Source of the DNA: Datisca glomerata
Lineage: Eukaryota; Streptophyta; Magnoliopsida; Cucurbitales; Datiscaceae
Reading direction: 5' to 3'
NCBI GenBank assembly: GCA_003255025.1
Contig: QANY01003844.1
Span: 124,001 to 188,000, forward strand
DNA length: 64,000 bases
A program made the translations under genes and the position numbers. This document shows positions 25,008 to 37,000 of the stretch, in pieces (within the stretch, counting starts at the first letter, position 1; each line of letters opens with the position of its first letter). The notes below the pieces were generated by a model. The model did not search any database and was not told the DNA's origin. It worked only from the letters and a program-made list of their open reading frames with translations.

Positions 25008-28000
25008 AGAGGGAGAGAGGTGGGGCTAAGAGAAAAAACAGCTTTGAGAGTGCGGCTGGAGCTGGGAGAAATCATAAATGAGCTTCGAGGGATTGAGCAA
25101 AGCTTCGAGAGAAATCAGAAGAGAGAGAGAGGGAAGGGAAAGTTGAAATGTTGCAATAAAGATGGAGATTGGAGAACAGAGTTGACAGGGGGAGAAGGAA
25201 AAAGGGACTAGGGTTTGGCTCAAAACCACATCGGTTTCTTGTTAATTTTATTGAAAACCTATTACAAAATGACGTCGTTTTATATCCGGGAAGGGGCAGG
25301 ATTTTTCAGATTTTACACTTCTGTCCCATGTCCTGTCCCTTCTCGCTTGGGACGTAATTTCCGGCCTGTCCCATCCCGAAAATTACAAGAAAACTGTCCT
25401 GTGCCGGGTTTTGTAGGAAGGATTTTTCGGGGCAGCTGCACACCCTAATTGCTTTGTTGTTCCATCATATTCCTATGAGGTTCTGAAACTATTCATTGAA
25501 CTAGCGATAAAATAGTTGTGCACATATCTTTCAAGTCTATTTGCATTTTGAACTTCGATTAGCTGCATTTCCTTTTTTGACTTGTTGGTTTAGTTTCTCT
25601 ATCAAGCAAAAATAAATATTAATAATATATTAACAATGTTTAATGTACTTATTGTTATAGGAAACATGAATTATATTACAAGATGTAAATGATGGACAAA
25701 GGGCAGGGGATAACTCTATTTAAGTATTTAACGTACTAAGAGAGTCAAAATTCTTGTCTTTAGATGTTTTCGGTCCTGGCCAAACCGTTTAAATATTTTT
25801 CTGCAATTAAAATAAGAATGATACTCGGTGCCGGTGGATGGTCTATATCTGCAGAGAGGTAGGCTATGTTTTCAGGTTGATCCAATACTACGGCACTTCA
25901 AAAAAAGGCCACTGTTGATTAAATAAATTTTAGTGACTGCATAACTGCGCTTTCTTACATTCGAATGAAGTTTTTTTTAATAAATAAGTTCTCTTTCAGA
26001 TCCATCGTTGGCTTGGAACTGATTAGGATCTTATTTTTGTAATTTGCATATCCAGTTGTTTGAGTTTCTCTTGACCATCGTGGGTTGTTCAAAACTAGTG
26101 AAGGTATGTTACTTTGATGGCTTTTATTTTTCCTTTTATTAATTCTCGTTCGTTATTGCTGTAGCTCATTTATTGGTGTTTGCTCTTGCAGGTTGTCATG
26201 TCTAACGTGAAAGAGTTGGTGTATTACACTATTGCTTTTCTGCAAATTACACATCAACAGGTTCCCCCTTTCTTGTTCTTTGTTTCCTGGATGGATGTTA
26301 TGTATGTTATGTTATGGGCTGATCAGAATTAGCCTCTGGATAACTGTGGCCTGTGTATCAGTCAGCTATTAATGTTGGTAAATTTTGGTTCTTAATCCTT
26401 ACCATTGTGACCAAAAAGACAACATAAAATATAAGTTGTGGTATTTAACTATGTTTGAGAATCATGTTACTAGTAATTTGTAAATCATGATCTTAATAGG
26501 GCTTCTTGACACAGAAAAATTGCTTTGAAATGATTATGGATGTCGTCTATGATGTAATTCATTCCCAGGAATATGGTCCATTTCTTTCATTATGGCACAC
26601 ATTTTTTTCCTGATAGGAAGCACACAATTAAAGTAATGTATTATACTATTTCTAGGGTAAAATACAATTTAGTCCTCTATAGTTTGGCGGCGCAATAAAT
26701 TTAGCCCCTGAACTTTTAATTTGGTCAATTAATTCCTCCCATTTACAAATTGCAAGTATCCCTTCCATCACACTTTGTTACCTGCAGAAATTAACTTACT
26801 TTGGCCACTAACGACATCGTTTTAAGGCCAAAAGAGAAGAAAAAGAAGAAGCTTAGGATGACAATGCCTCCATCATCTTCTTTTACCCAGATTGATGTAC
26901 CCCGTAATTGAGTCTAAGGAAAAAGAGAACATTAACCCCAATCGATAACCATCATTTTCCTAGAAAAAGAAGCTTAGGATGACAACGCCTCCATCACCTT
27001 CTTTCACCCAAATTGATGTACCCCATAATCGAGTCCAAGGAAGAAGAGAATATTAACCCATCGTTAACCATCATTTTCCTTTGCCCAGAATCTTCAAGGA
27101 GAAAGAGAACACTAACCCCGTTTTTTTAAAATCTTTTGTTGGAAAGTTTCGATTATTTGGCTAAGATATTGCCAAGATTCTAGGAGATATTATTGAGATA
27201 GTGTTGAGATCCTAGGAGATTTCCCCATCTGTAACTTCTTAATAGGATCTGTCTTTCCCTTAAATTTAGCTGTATTTTTTATTCCTTATTTTATTCCTTG
27301 TATAGTCTATAAATATGAGTCTTGTAAATATTACGTTTATGAATTAAGAACAAGAGAGTCATTCAGAGTTTGATTCCTCAACTTTCCTCTGCGTCAATTT
27401 GGTAAGATTTAATTTCTTTTTTCTTTTATTTTCTTTTTATTCATTACTGAAATGAACAGAATTTCTGTCCCTGTTTCTACTCTGTTTTTTGACGCCAAAA
27501 CAGAGTATCTGCTGCTGCTAGCAAACCCTAAAATCTTGGACTTCTTGATTTAAATTAATCTTTGCCAAACCCTAAAACCATGTCTGACATTTCATCTGAA
27601 TCCACCAAAGCTACTACCTCAAAAAACACAGGAACTAAAATCACCAACTCCAACTCCCATTTTGTTTAGATTAGTTCTATTCGGCTCAATGGAGATAACT
27701 TTCTGCGTTGGTATCAATCTGTTCGAATGTATATTCAAGGAAGAGGGAAGATCGGATATCTGACTGGAGAAAAGAAATCCCCCGCGAAGGAAGATCCGAC
27801 GTATGCAGCTTGGGATGCAGAAAATTCCATGGTCATGGCTTGGCTAGTGAATTCTATGGATGAAGATATCAGCTCAAATTACATGTGCTATTCGACTGCG
27901 AAAGAACTTTGGGATAACATAAGTCAAATGTACTCTAATCTTGGCAATCAGTCTCAAATTTATGAATTACAACTACAGCTTAGTAAGGTACGACAAGAAG

Positions 28001-31000
28001 ACATCGTCACCAAGTATTTCAATGTCCTGAAAGGACTATGGCAGGACTTGGATATGTTTAATAATTATGAATGGAAGAGCCTTGATGACTGCAATTATTA
28101 CAAGAAAATTGTGGTGAGCAACCGGATTTTCAAATTTCTTGTTGTCCTTAATATAGAATTCGATGAAGTGAAAGGAAGGATAGTCGGCCGCCAGCCTCTT
28201 CCCTCCATCAATGAAGTATTTTCAGAAGTTAGGAGAGAGGAGAGTCGTAGGAGTGTTGTGCTGGGTAAAAAAGGAGCTGCTGGTTCAATGGAGAATTCAG
28301 CTCTTGTCTCCTTTGATGCTACTGCCAACCGGGCACATATCAACCAAAGGAGAATAGACGAAAAGCCTCGAATATGGTGCGATTACTGTAATAGACCGTG
28401 TCATACTCGAGAAACTTGCTGGAAAATCCATGGGAAACCTGCAAATTGGAAAAGTAGCAAACCGAGTGAAAGAACCAACCGTGTAACAGCCTCTGCTAAT
28501 GAGGCTGAGACAAGTCCGATCAGCAAAGAACGAATGGATCATCTTCTCAAATTGCTAAGGTCCAATTCTGCATCTGGTATTCCTACTAGCGCTCTTGCTC
28601 AAACAGATAGTATTCCAAGTGCCTTTCCTGGTTATTTGGCTTCTGCATCATGGTTCATAGATTCTGGTGCATCTGATCATATGACCAGCCTTTCTCACCT
28701 ATTTAAATCTTGTTCACCTTGTTCTAGTAATTTAAAAGTTAGGATTGCAGATGGTAGTTTATCACCTATTGCAGGAAAGGGTTTGATAAATATCTCTGAA
28801 AGAATTGATTTGAAGTCTGTCCTCTATGTCCCTAATCTTTCCTGTAACCTTTATCAAAAGATTCTAATTGTCTTGTTACCTTCTTTGATTCTCATTGTGA
28901 ATTTCAGGACCGGAGCTTGGGGACGATGATTGGCAGTGCTAGGTTGATAGATTGTCTTTACTATTTTGATGACAACTTCTTCAAGAATAAACAAGCTCAA
29001 GGCTTGAGTAGTAGTATTAGTTCACCTTCTGTTCATGAACAAATCATGCTTTGGCATTTTAGATTTAGAACATCCTAGTTTTCCTTATCTAAGACATTTA
29101 TTTCCTACTTTATTTAAAAATCTGGATTGTTCTTCTTTTCAGCGTGAAAGTTGTCATTTATCAAAAAGTCATCGAGTTTCTATGTTTCAAAGCCTTATCG
29201 TGCATCGAAACCCTTTTATTTGGTTCATAGTCATGTGTGGGGACCATAAAAAATCACTACTTTATCTGGAAAAAAATGGTTTGTGACTTTCATAGATGAT
29301 CAACTCGATTATGTTGGGTGTATTTGATGACTGAAAAATCTGAGGTGGAAAAATTATTCAAGAATTTCTGCAATATGGTTGAAAATCAATTTCAAACACA
29401 AATTAGTATCATACGTGGTGATAATGGTTCAAAATATTTCAACCAATGTTTAGGAAATATTTTGATGGAAAAGGGTATTCAACATCAATCCACATGTCGT
29501 GATACACCACAACAAAATGGTATTTCCAAAAGAAAAAAACTTGAAGTAGGTCGAGCCATAATGCTTTCTATGCATGTTCCAAAATATCTATGGGGAGAAG
29601 CAATTTCGTATTTAATCAATAGGATGCTTACTCGAGTTTTAAAATACACAACACCTTTGAAATGTTTCAAAGTAACTTTCCCTGAAACTAGGTTAATTTC
29701 GGATTTGCCATTAAAAGTGTTTGGGAGCGCCGGATTTGTCCATATACCTGGTCATCTTCGGTCTAAGTTAGATCCTAGAGCGGAAAATGTGTGTTCATAG
29801 GGTATGCTCCAAATAAAAGAGGATATAAGTGTTTTAACCTGCAAACTAGGAAGATCCACATTAGCATGTATGTCTTTATTTTGGAAAATCAACCTTATTT
29901 TAGCCAAACCTATCTTCAGGGGGAGAACAAGAGCAAAGAAGATCAGTTTTGGGAAACATCTGTACCGTTCCCTGACCTGTTTTTCCCAGAATTAGATAAC
30001 GAAAATACAGAGAATACTGATCTGACTTTGCCGAGTATAAATGTTCCACAAATAGGGGGAGAAATACTACAAAATGATCACGATGATCCTACCTCTGAGC
30101 TTCGGGTTTATACTAGACGGAATGTTCATCATAGTAAAGATCAATCTACAATCCCGGTACAGGTTCAATCATTATCTCCCAGTGTTGGTCCTTCGAATAC
30201 ACCAGGTAATCCTTCAATTTCAGATTCTATTTGCTACATTGTTGAACATTATAATACTGATTTCTCAAACTTTGATGTTCCTATAGCACTTAGGAAAGGA
30301 GTCCGAACATGCACCAAACATCCTATTGCTAAATATCTCTCATATCATAGACTTTCTAATCATTATAAGGCATTTACTTCTAAAATCTCTCATATGTTTG
30401 TTCCATGAACCATTGAGGAAGCACTAGATCATCCATATTGGAAATTAGCAGTTTTGGAAGAGATGAATGCTCTTAGAAAGGAGATTGTTGATTTACCGAG
30501 GGACAAGAAGATTGTAGGTTGCAAATGGGTGTTTATTGTTAAATACAAGGCTGATGGCAGTATAGAGAGATACAAGGCAAGACTTGTGGCGAAAAGGTTT
30601 ACACAAACCTATGGAATTGACGACCAAGAAACTCTTGCTCCGGTAGCCAAAGTAAACTCAATCCGTATCCTTCTTTCTCTAGCTATAAATTTTAATTGGC
30701 CCTTACACCAGTTAGATGTAAAAAAATGCTTTTTTGAATGGAGACTTGGAAGAGGAAGTATTTATGGAGTTACCACCAGGATTTGAAGGTAAAATTGGTA
30801 TTGATAAGGTGTGTAAACTAAAAAAATCTTTATATGACCTTAAGCAATATCCTAGAGCGTGGTTTGAACGTTTTGGGAAAGCTGTGAGAAGGTTACTGTC
30901 AGAGTCAAGCTGATCATACCATGTTCTATTAACATTCAAATGAAAGAAAAATTGTCGTTTTGATTGTTTATGTGGATGATATAATTTTGACAGGTGACGA

Positions 31001-34000
31001 TTGTTCGGAACTTTAGAGACTTAAAAGAGTACTTTCCAGTGACTTTGAAATCAAGGATTTAGGTACTTTGAAGTACTTTCTTGGGATGGAGTTCGCCAGA
31101 TCAAAAAAAGGTATTTTTGTCTCCCAGCGTAAATATGTGCTAGACTGACTTGGTGAAACAAGTCTACTTGGGTGTAAGGTTGCCGAGAAACCTATTGAGC
31201 CTAACTTGAAGTTACAACCTGCCAAACTCGAAGAAGTGGTGAACATGGAGCAGTTTCAAAGACTAGTTGGTAGGCTGATTTATTTGTCCCATACTCGCCC
31301 AGATATAACTTTTGATGTCAGTATGGTAAGTCAATTCATGCACTCACCAGGACCAGAACATTTTGAGGCTGCTTATAGAACTTAAAAGGTATATAAAAGG
31401 AACTCCAGGTAGAGGTCTATTGTTTGAGAATCATGGTCATCTACAGGTTGAAGTATTTACTGATGTTGACTGGGCTAGGAGTATAACAGACAAGAGATCA
31501 ACATCTGGCTATTGTACCTTCGTTGGAGGTAACCTAGTTACTTGGCGTTGTAAGAAGCAAAATGTGGTGGCAAGAAGTAGTGCGGAGGCTGAATTTAGGT
31601 CTGTTGCTCATGGAATTTGTGAAGTATTATGGATTAATAAACTCTTGGAAGATTTAAAGATCTTTAATTCATTACCCATGAAGTTATACTGTGATAATAA
31701 AGCAGCAATTTCTATTGCTCATAACCCTGTCCTTCATGACAAGACAATGCACGTTGAAATTGACAAACACTTTATTAAGGAGAAGCTGGACAGTGGACTG
31801 ATATGTATGCCTTATATTCCAACAGCTAAGTTGCGGATATACTTACAAAAGGACTACACAAGAAACAATTTGAGAGTTTGATTGGCAAGTTGGCAATGGA
31901 CGATATCTTCAAACCAGCTTGGGAGGGAGTGTTGGAAAGTTTCGATTATTTGGCTAAGATATTGCCAAGATTCTAGGAGATATTATTGAGATATCGTTGA
32001 GATCTTAGGAGATTTCCCCATCTGTAGCTTCCTAACAGGATCTGTCTATCCTTTTAATTTAGTTGTATTTTTTATTCCTTATTTTATTCCTTGTATAATC
32101 TATAAATAGGAGTCTTGTAAATATTACCTTTATGAATTAAGAACAAGAGAATCATACAGTGTTTGATTCCTCAACTTTTCTCTACGTCAATTTCTTTTTA
32201 AGGCATGATTTCAAAACACCACCCATAACTTTTCAAACAATTACCCATAACTTTACCAATTTAATGTTAAAGAAAACAGAATACCCTTTTCAAACAATTA
32301 AATGTAATACTCGTCATTACCCATAACTTTACCAATTTAGAAATAGATTGGATGGATTTTGGACAGTTAACACTTGGCTAATGAAAGTTGGGAGCTTGGC
32401 TTTTGGTGTAGTGCGAAGCTAGAAGGAGCTTTGCGAGGTTACTAAGAGCTTGACAAGTCCCTGACCTTTGTCCAGATTCTGGTAGGATTAGGAACAAGAG
32501 TAGGAAACGTCATATTTTAGCCTTCTTCTTGTTCTTTTATTTTGGACTTGGATGATGTCGTTGAGTGACTTTATGAGCTAATGTCTCAAGGTAACGGAGT
32601 GTTTGACGGAAGGGGTGGATTCTTGAACTTTGTAAATTTGAGGACTAAATTGACCATTCAAAAAACTAGAGGAGACTAAATTATACTTTTAACCATATTT
32701 CTAATTTTGCTTTTAGTTAAGTTATTCAAATTTTAAGTGTTTTTCTTCATTTCTTTGATCTCTTTCTAAATCAAGTGGTACAATTATCTAGGTTCACTCA
32801 TGGTCAGTGGATGCCAATCAATTCGTTGCTGATGAGGATGATGCCACTTATAGCTGTCGTGTTTCTGGTAGGTGCTAAATTGTTCACATTGGTTCTGAAT
32901 GTAGTAAATTTCTTTTTCCTATTCAGGTACATGTAGGGCTCTTATAAATATAATCTGATATAAAAGTTGAATCTCTAGATAACAATATTGTATGGAACTG
33001 CTGCTTGGATATTAATCAATTTTATATAAATGTTATAAAAGTAAACATTGAAATTTATGAAGTGCAATAAGGATGTGATAATAAATGAAAGCATAGATAG
33101 GCCAAAGTTCAATATAGTTTGACTAGCATATGAATAAACATAGGGTAAATTAAACCAACATTCCTTATATTTTCCCTTAATTATACAAACACCCCCCAGT
33201 TTCAAAACCTACATGGACAACCTTTGTAGTTTCATTGTAGCCATCCGTCAAGTTGGTAGAATTTACTTCTCAAAATGCCCCCACCTATCCTTTTAGGTAA
33301 GAAATTCATATTATTAGGTCATTATTCTTTGCCATATTCCTAGATTTATTTGCTTATAAATTATAGTTGTGTATGAATAGTGTTTGGGAATATGACTAAA
33401 ACAGTTTTTTCTTTTCTTTTTAGCGGAAATTTGAAATTGTTAGATCAAGAAATCGTGAGACATCAATTGGAAAATGACACTTTTGACATTTCTCATCAAG
33501 TCACCAGCGGCACTAACGAGGCAGCTGTGTGTAGTCTTTGAATCTGGATTGGGTGTTAGTTTAATTAAGGCAAAATACAAGGAGTTTGGTGTAATTTACT
33601 TTAAACAATATTTACGTATTAAACATTTTGACGCCATAAGCATATTCATTAAGTTCCAAAAGCTATATCATAAATTTGGGTTTTTTTGTGAACTCTTTAC
33701 TGATGTAAGAATAAGATTGTGATCTGGTCAGAGATTGCATTTCTCTAAGAATCAGATAGTGCTATTATCCAGAAGAAGAGCAGGAATGCTTCATTGCGGA
33801 TGAAAAATATTGGAGGAAGTTAATCCTTTCTTTTTCAATGTTGGTAATTCTTACTGTTGTTAGTCTGTAAGGCGATGAGATAAATTTTTCTTCTTTTTAT
33901 AAGAAAATGAAATTTTCAATAAAAAAATAAACAGTATAGGAAGGAAAAGAGAACAGGGAGTCCTCACAACCTAGAAAGGAAAAACATTACAAACATATAT

Positions 34001-37000
34001 CAACCCAACTACTCAATATTAAAAATAAAGGTTCATTGTTAAATACTTGAGACATTCAAACGTGTAAAGAATCGAGAAAGACCATTCTCCTCCAAATAGA
34101 ATCAACATTCTTGCAATTATCATCGAAGGTTCTCCACTTGTCGGGTCCAATTGGTGTCCACATTCACTATCCTGTTTAGTTGTAGGGTTCAATTGATTTC
34201 TCAAATCGCTTCTGTAAATGTGATTTTGCAACAAATTGTCATTCTGTAAGGTTACATGAGTTATAGGGTCTTGCTTATGGTAAAAGGTTCTTGCAGGTGC
34301 ACTTTTATTGGAAGAAGTTATTGGCAGTTGTGGTTTGAATGGCGTTAATGCCATCATGGATGCTGCAAAAGGCCGCTTTAGTGAATCACAAAGAGAAAAA
34401 GCTGCAGGTTCTGCGGTTTGGTGGAGAGTAAGTAGAGAATTTAGTTTTCCTCATAGCAAATAATGTTGTGACAGGAAATAAGCAAAGACCTATAGTTGGC
34501 CTAGAAATAGAATTTGCCGAGTTTCTCCTGCACAAGCCAAATGTTATGAACATAATAAGACTCCAATGAAGAATAGTAGTTGGCTGATTATTGCCGTATA
34601 TTTTGTTGGAGAGACCATTAATAAAGAGTAATTTTTCTATAAGAAGAGTAAGTTATTTTAGACGTGTGGAATATTGCTACCTCAGTTAGTTATTATAGCT
34701 TTAATAGACTGATCTATTGAGTAGAACACTAATCTTCCCTTAAGCTTGGTTAGTCATAAGATACTGCATTTCAAACATTTAATTCCTGCGGAGGAAAGGT
34801 TTATCATCGTGACTCATTGCAATATACCATGCTTCTTCCTATAAAAAAATATCACGCTCCTTGTTTTGTATTCCGAGATACTTCCTGTGATTTTCGAGGA
34901 AGAACTGGCTTTTTGTGATTTGAGCGGGGTACTTTCATTTTCTTATCAAGTTAATGCAATTCTTAAAATGAGCGGCCCCCCCTAATTTCTTCTTGAATTT
35001 TATCTATACAATCTATTTTGAATGAAACTCTTTTGCAGATAAAAGAGGCTACTCTGTTTGCTTTAGCTTCCCTAGCAGAACAATTGCTCGCAGCGGAGGT
35101 TGGTTGTGCTATAATGTTGCATGTTATATTGTTTTTCCAAATTTGGCTTCTGATGAAGATCTGTTTTGTCAGTCTTCTTTCTTGTTATCATGAATATTCT
35201 TCTTCCGAGGCAGAAATTTTTACTAAATTTCTTGAATTTGTCTCCAGTCTGAGGGTTCAGGACTGACTAGAGTCGAATTAAGATGTTTTCTGGAGGAAAT
35301 ATTAATTGAAGACTCGGGAGAAGGTGAGTTTTTCTCATCTTCCACGGCATGCATAAAAAGAAATTAATGGTAAAAGTAAAAGGAGTGTGAGTTGGGAAGA
35401 GGAATGTTAAGGTCGTCGTAAGTATATGCCGTCAGTTCTTGTTTTGTTTTGCAGATGTACACAAATATCCCTTTCTTTTTGCCCGTGCCTTCACCTCAGT
35501 TGCTAAGTTCTCCGCCGTGGTAACCATAATGCTCTTTGTGTTCTTTATAGTTTGGTTACCTAAATTATCTTAGTGAATTTCCTATGTTTTACAGATTAGC
35601 CATCCAGTTCTTGAGCACTTCCTTTATACAGCTATCAAGGCTATTGGCATGGATGTGTTAGTATGCCTATTTTCGTGTTAATATATGAAATCGGTCAAGA
35701 ATATGGTAGAGCTTATGGTTATGATATCCTTTCGGCAGACCTCCAGCTGTGAAAGTTGGTGCCTGCAGGGCACTCTCTGAACTTCTACCTGAGGCAAAGA
35801 AGGAAATTATTCAGCCGCACCTGATGCATTTGTTTTCATCACTTATAGATCTGCTTAATCAGGTATTTGAATGTGGCGAATATGTAGAGTGATCATGTGA
35901 AAGTTCAATGAGAAAAATGCTTATATTTTTCTTTTGTAGGCATCAGACGAAACCCTACACCTGGTACTTGAAACACTGCAATCGGTGATTAAGGCAGGTG
36001 AGTTTAATGGTACGATTAACAATGACTAAGAGAAACAGAAAGCGATGATCATGGGAGCCCATGATAGTTGATGGTTTGGTGTAAAATGCTGTAGCTTCTT
36101 TCAGTTTTGCTGGTTAGCTGTTGCTGTAATTTGTTTTGACCTCTCTGTAGGTGATGTGTTATCAGCATCAGCAGAGCCCATTATCTCTCCTGTAATTCTC
36201 AATATGTGGGCGTCACATGTTTCAGACCCTTTCATCAGTATTGATGCCATTGAGGTTCTTGAGGTAATGATCATCAATATTACTGAATCATTTTTGATAT
36301 GGTATAACTTGGATTGTTTGGAAGTTCTAAAATCTGATGGATTATATAGTCTTCATCTAAATTCTAAAAGATTTTAGCTCCTCATCTTGCTCTAGCTCTT
36401 GATGTCAAACCTCTAGTAATAGCCTTGACTGCAATAATTGAACGAAAGAGTTCAATTCAATGGAATCTTTGGGTATGTTTCGCAGCCCGTATTAGAAAGC
36501 ATGTCATTGAATTCGGACTAATTAACACGGTCTTGCAGTTTAGTATGACAGACATAGTACTAATTAATGCACAACATATACCAGAGATTAGACCGGACTA
36601 TATAACAATAAGTAATACAAAACAAAAATGATAAATTTAAATCTATATTTTAAAATAATAAAAAGTAAAATTAGAAGTTTTTTTTATAAGAAACATAAAT
36701 AAATTATATATAAAAAGAGAGAGAGAATGTACAAAGTAGGTTTGGAGGAAAAGAATTCCTAACCGAACACCAAAAGCCTATAGTTAGTCTATACAAGCAG
36801 CCACCCAATTACAATTGAGCATAAATAAAGGAACATCCTTAAAAGCCTTAGTACTTACTGTCCAAAAAGAAGTGAAAAAATGTATTTTCTCCCATACTGT
36901 ATTAACATCGTCAGAGGTCTCTTAAAAAATTCTTCTGTTCCTCTCTATCCAAATGTACCAAAAGATTGCGAGCGCGCCAAAACACAAGAGTGTTTTAAGT

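Larger units (their letters stand above)
27137..32192 (+). mobile_element. Ty1/Copia LTR retrotransposon in intron 11
   Basis: Two LTRs of equal length (263 bp; 27137-27399 and 31930-32192) flank one gag-pol region. Both start TGTTGGAAAG and end GTCAATT. TCTTT flanks both sides (27132-27136 and 32193-32197), a perfect 5-bp target duplication. TGGTA follows the 5' LTR directly as a possible tRNA primer site, and the purine run GGGAGGGAG precedes the 3' LTR. I count about 18 differences between the LTRs (roughly 7 percent), so it is younger than the Copia element at 5.5-15.8 kb. It lies in the sense direction within the gene and inside a Mutator-like element. Confidence 0.92.
26655..32694. mobile_element. 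Mutator-like TIR element in intron 11, split by a Copia element
   Basis: The left end GGGTAAAATACAATTTAGTC and the reverse complement of the right end GGTTAAAAGTATAATTTAGTC form terminal inverted repeats that continue for about 35 bp. The flanks are CTATTTCTA (26646-26654) and ATATTTCTA (32695-32703), a 9-bp duplication with one mismatch, the size typical of Mutator. Without the Copia insert the element is about 1 kb and has no transposase. The left arm holds a tandem duplication (26847-27082). Confidence 0.7.

Noticed and set aside
27392..27400. LTR end at GTCA (classic TG...CA) for the intron-11 Copia
   Set aside because: That end gives no matching target duplication. Ending at GTCAATT gives TCTTT on both sides and equal LTR lengths of 263 bp.
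34019..34357. 112-codon antisense frame in intron 12 to exon 13
   Set aside because: It runs opposite importin exon 13 and has no family resemblance. A LINE- or SINE-like tail near 33890-33930 was suspected but not strong enough to report.
36425..36631. Open frame after exon 20 as an importin exon
   Set aside because: It is not importin sequence; most of it is the left end of the Harbinger-like element. The protein continues at 45195.
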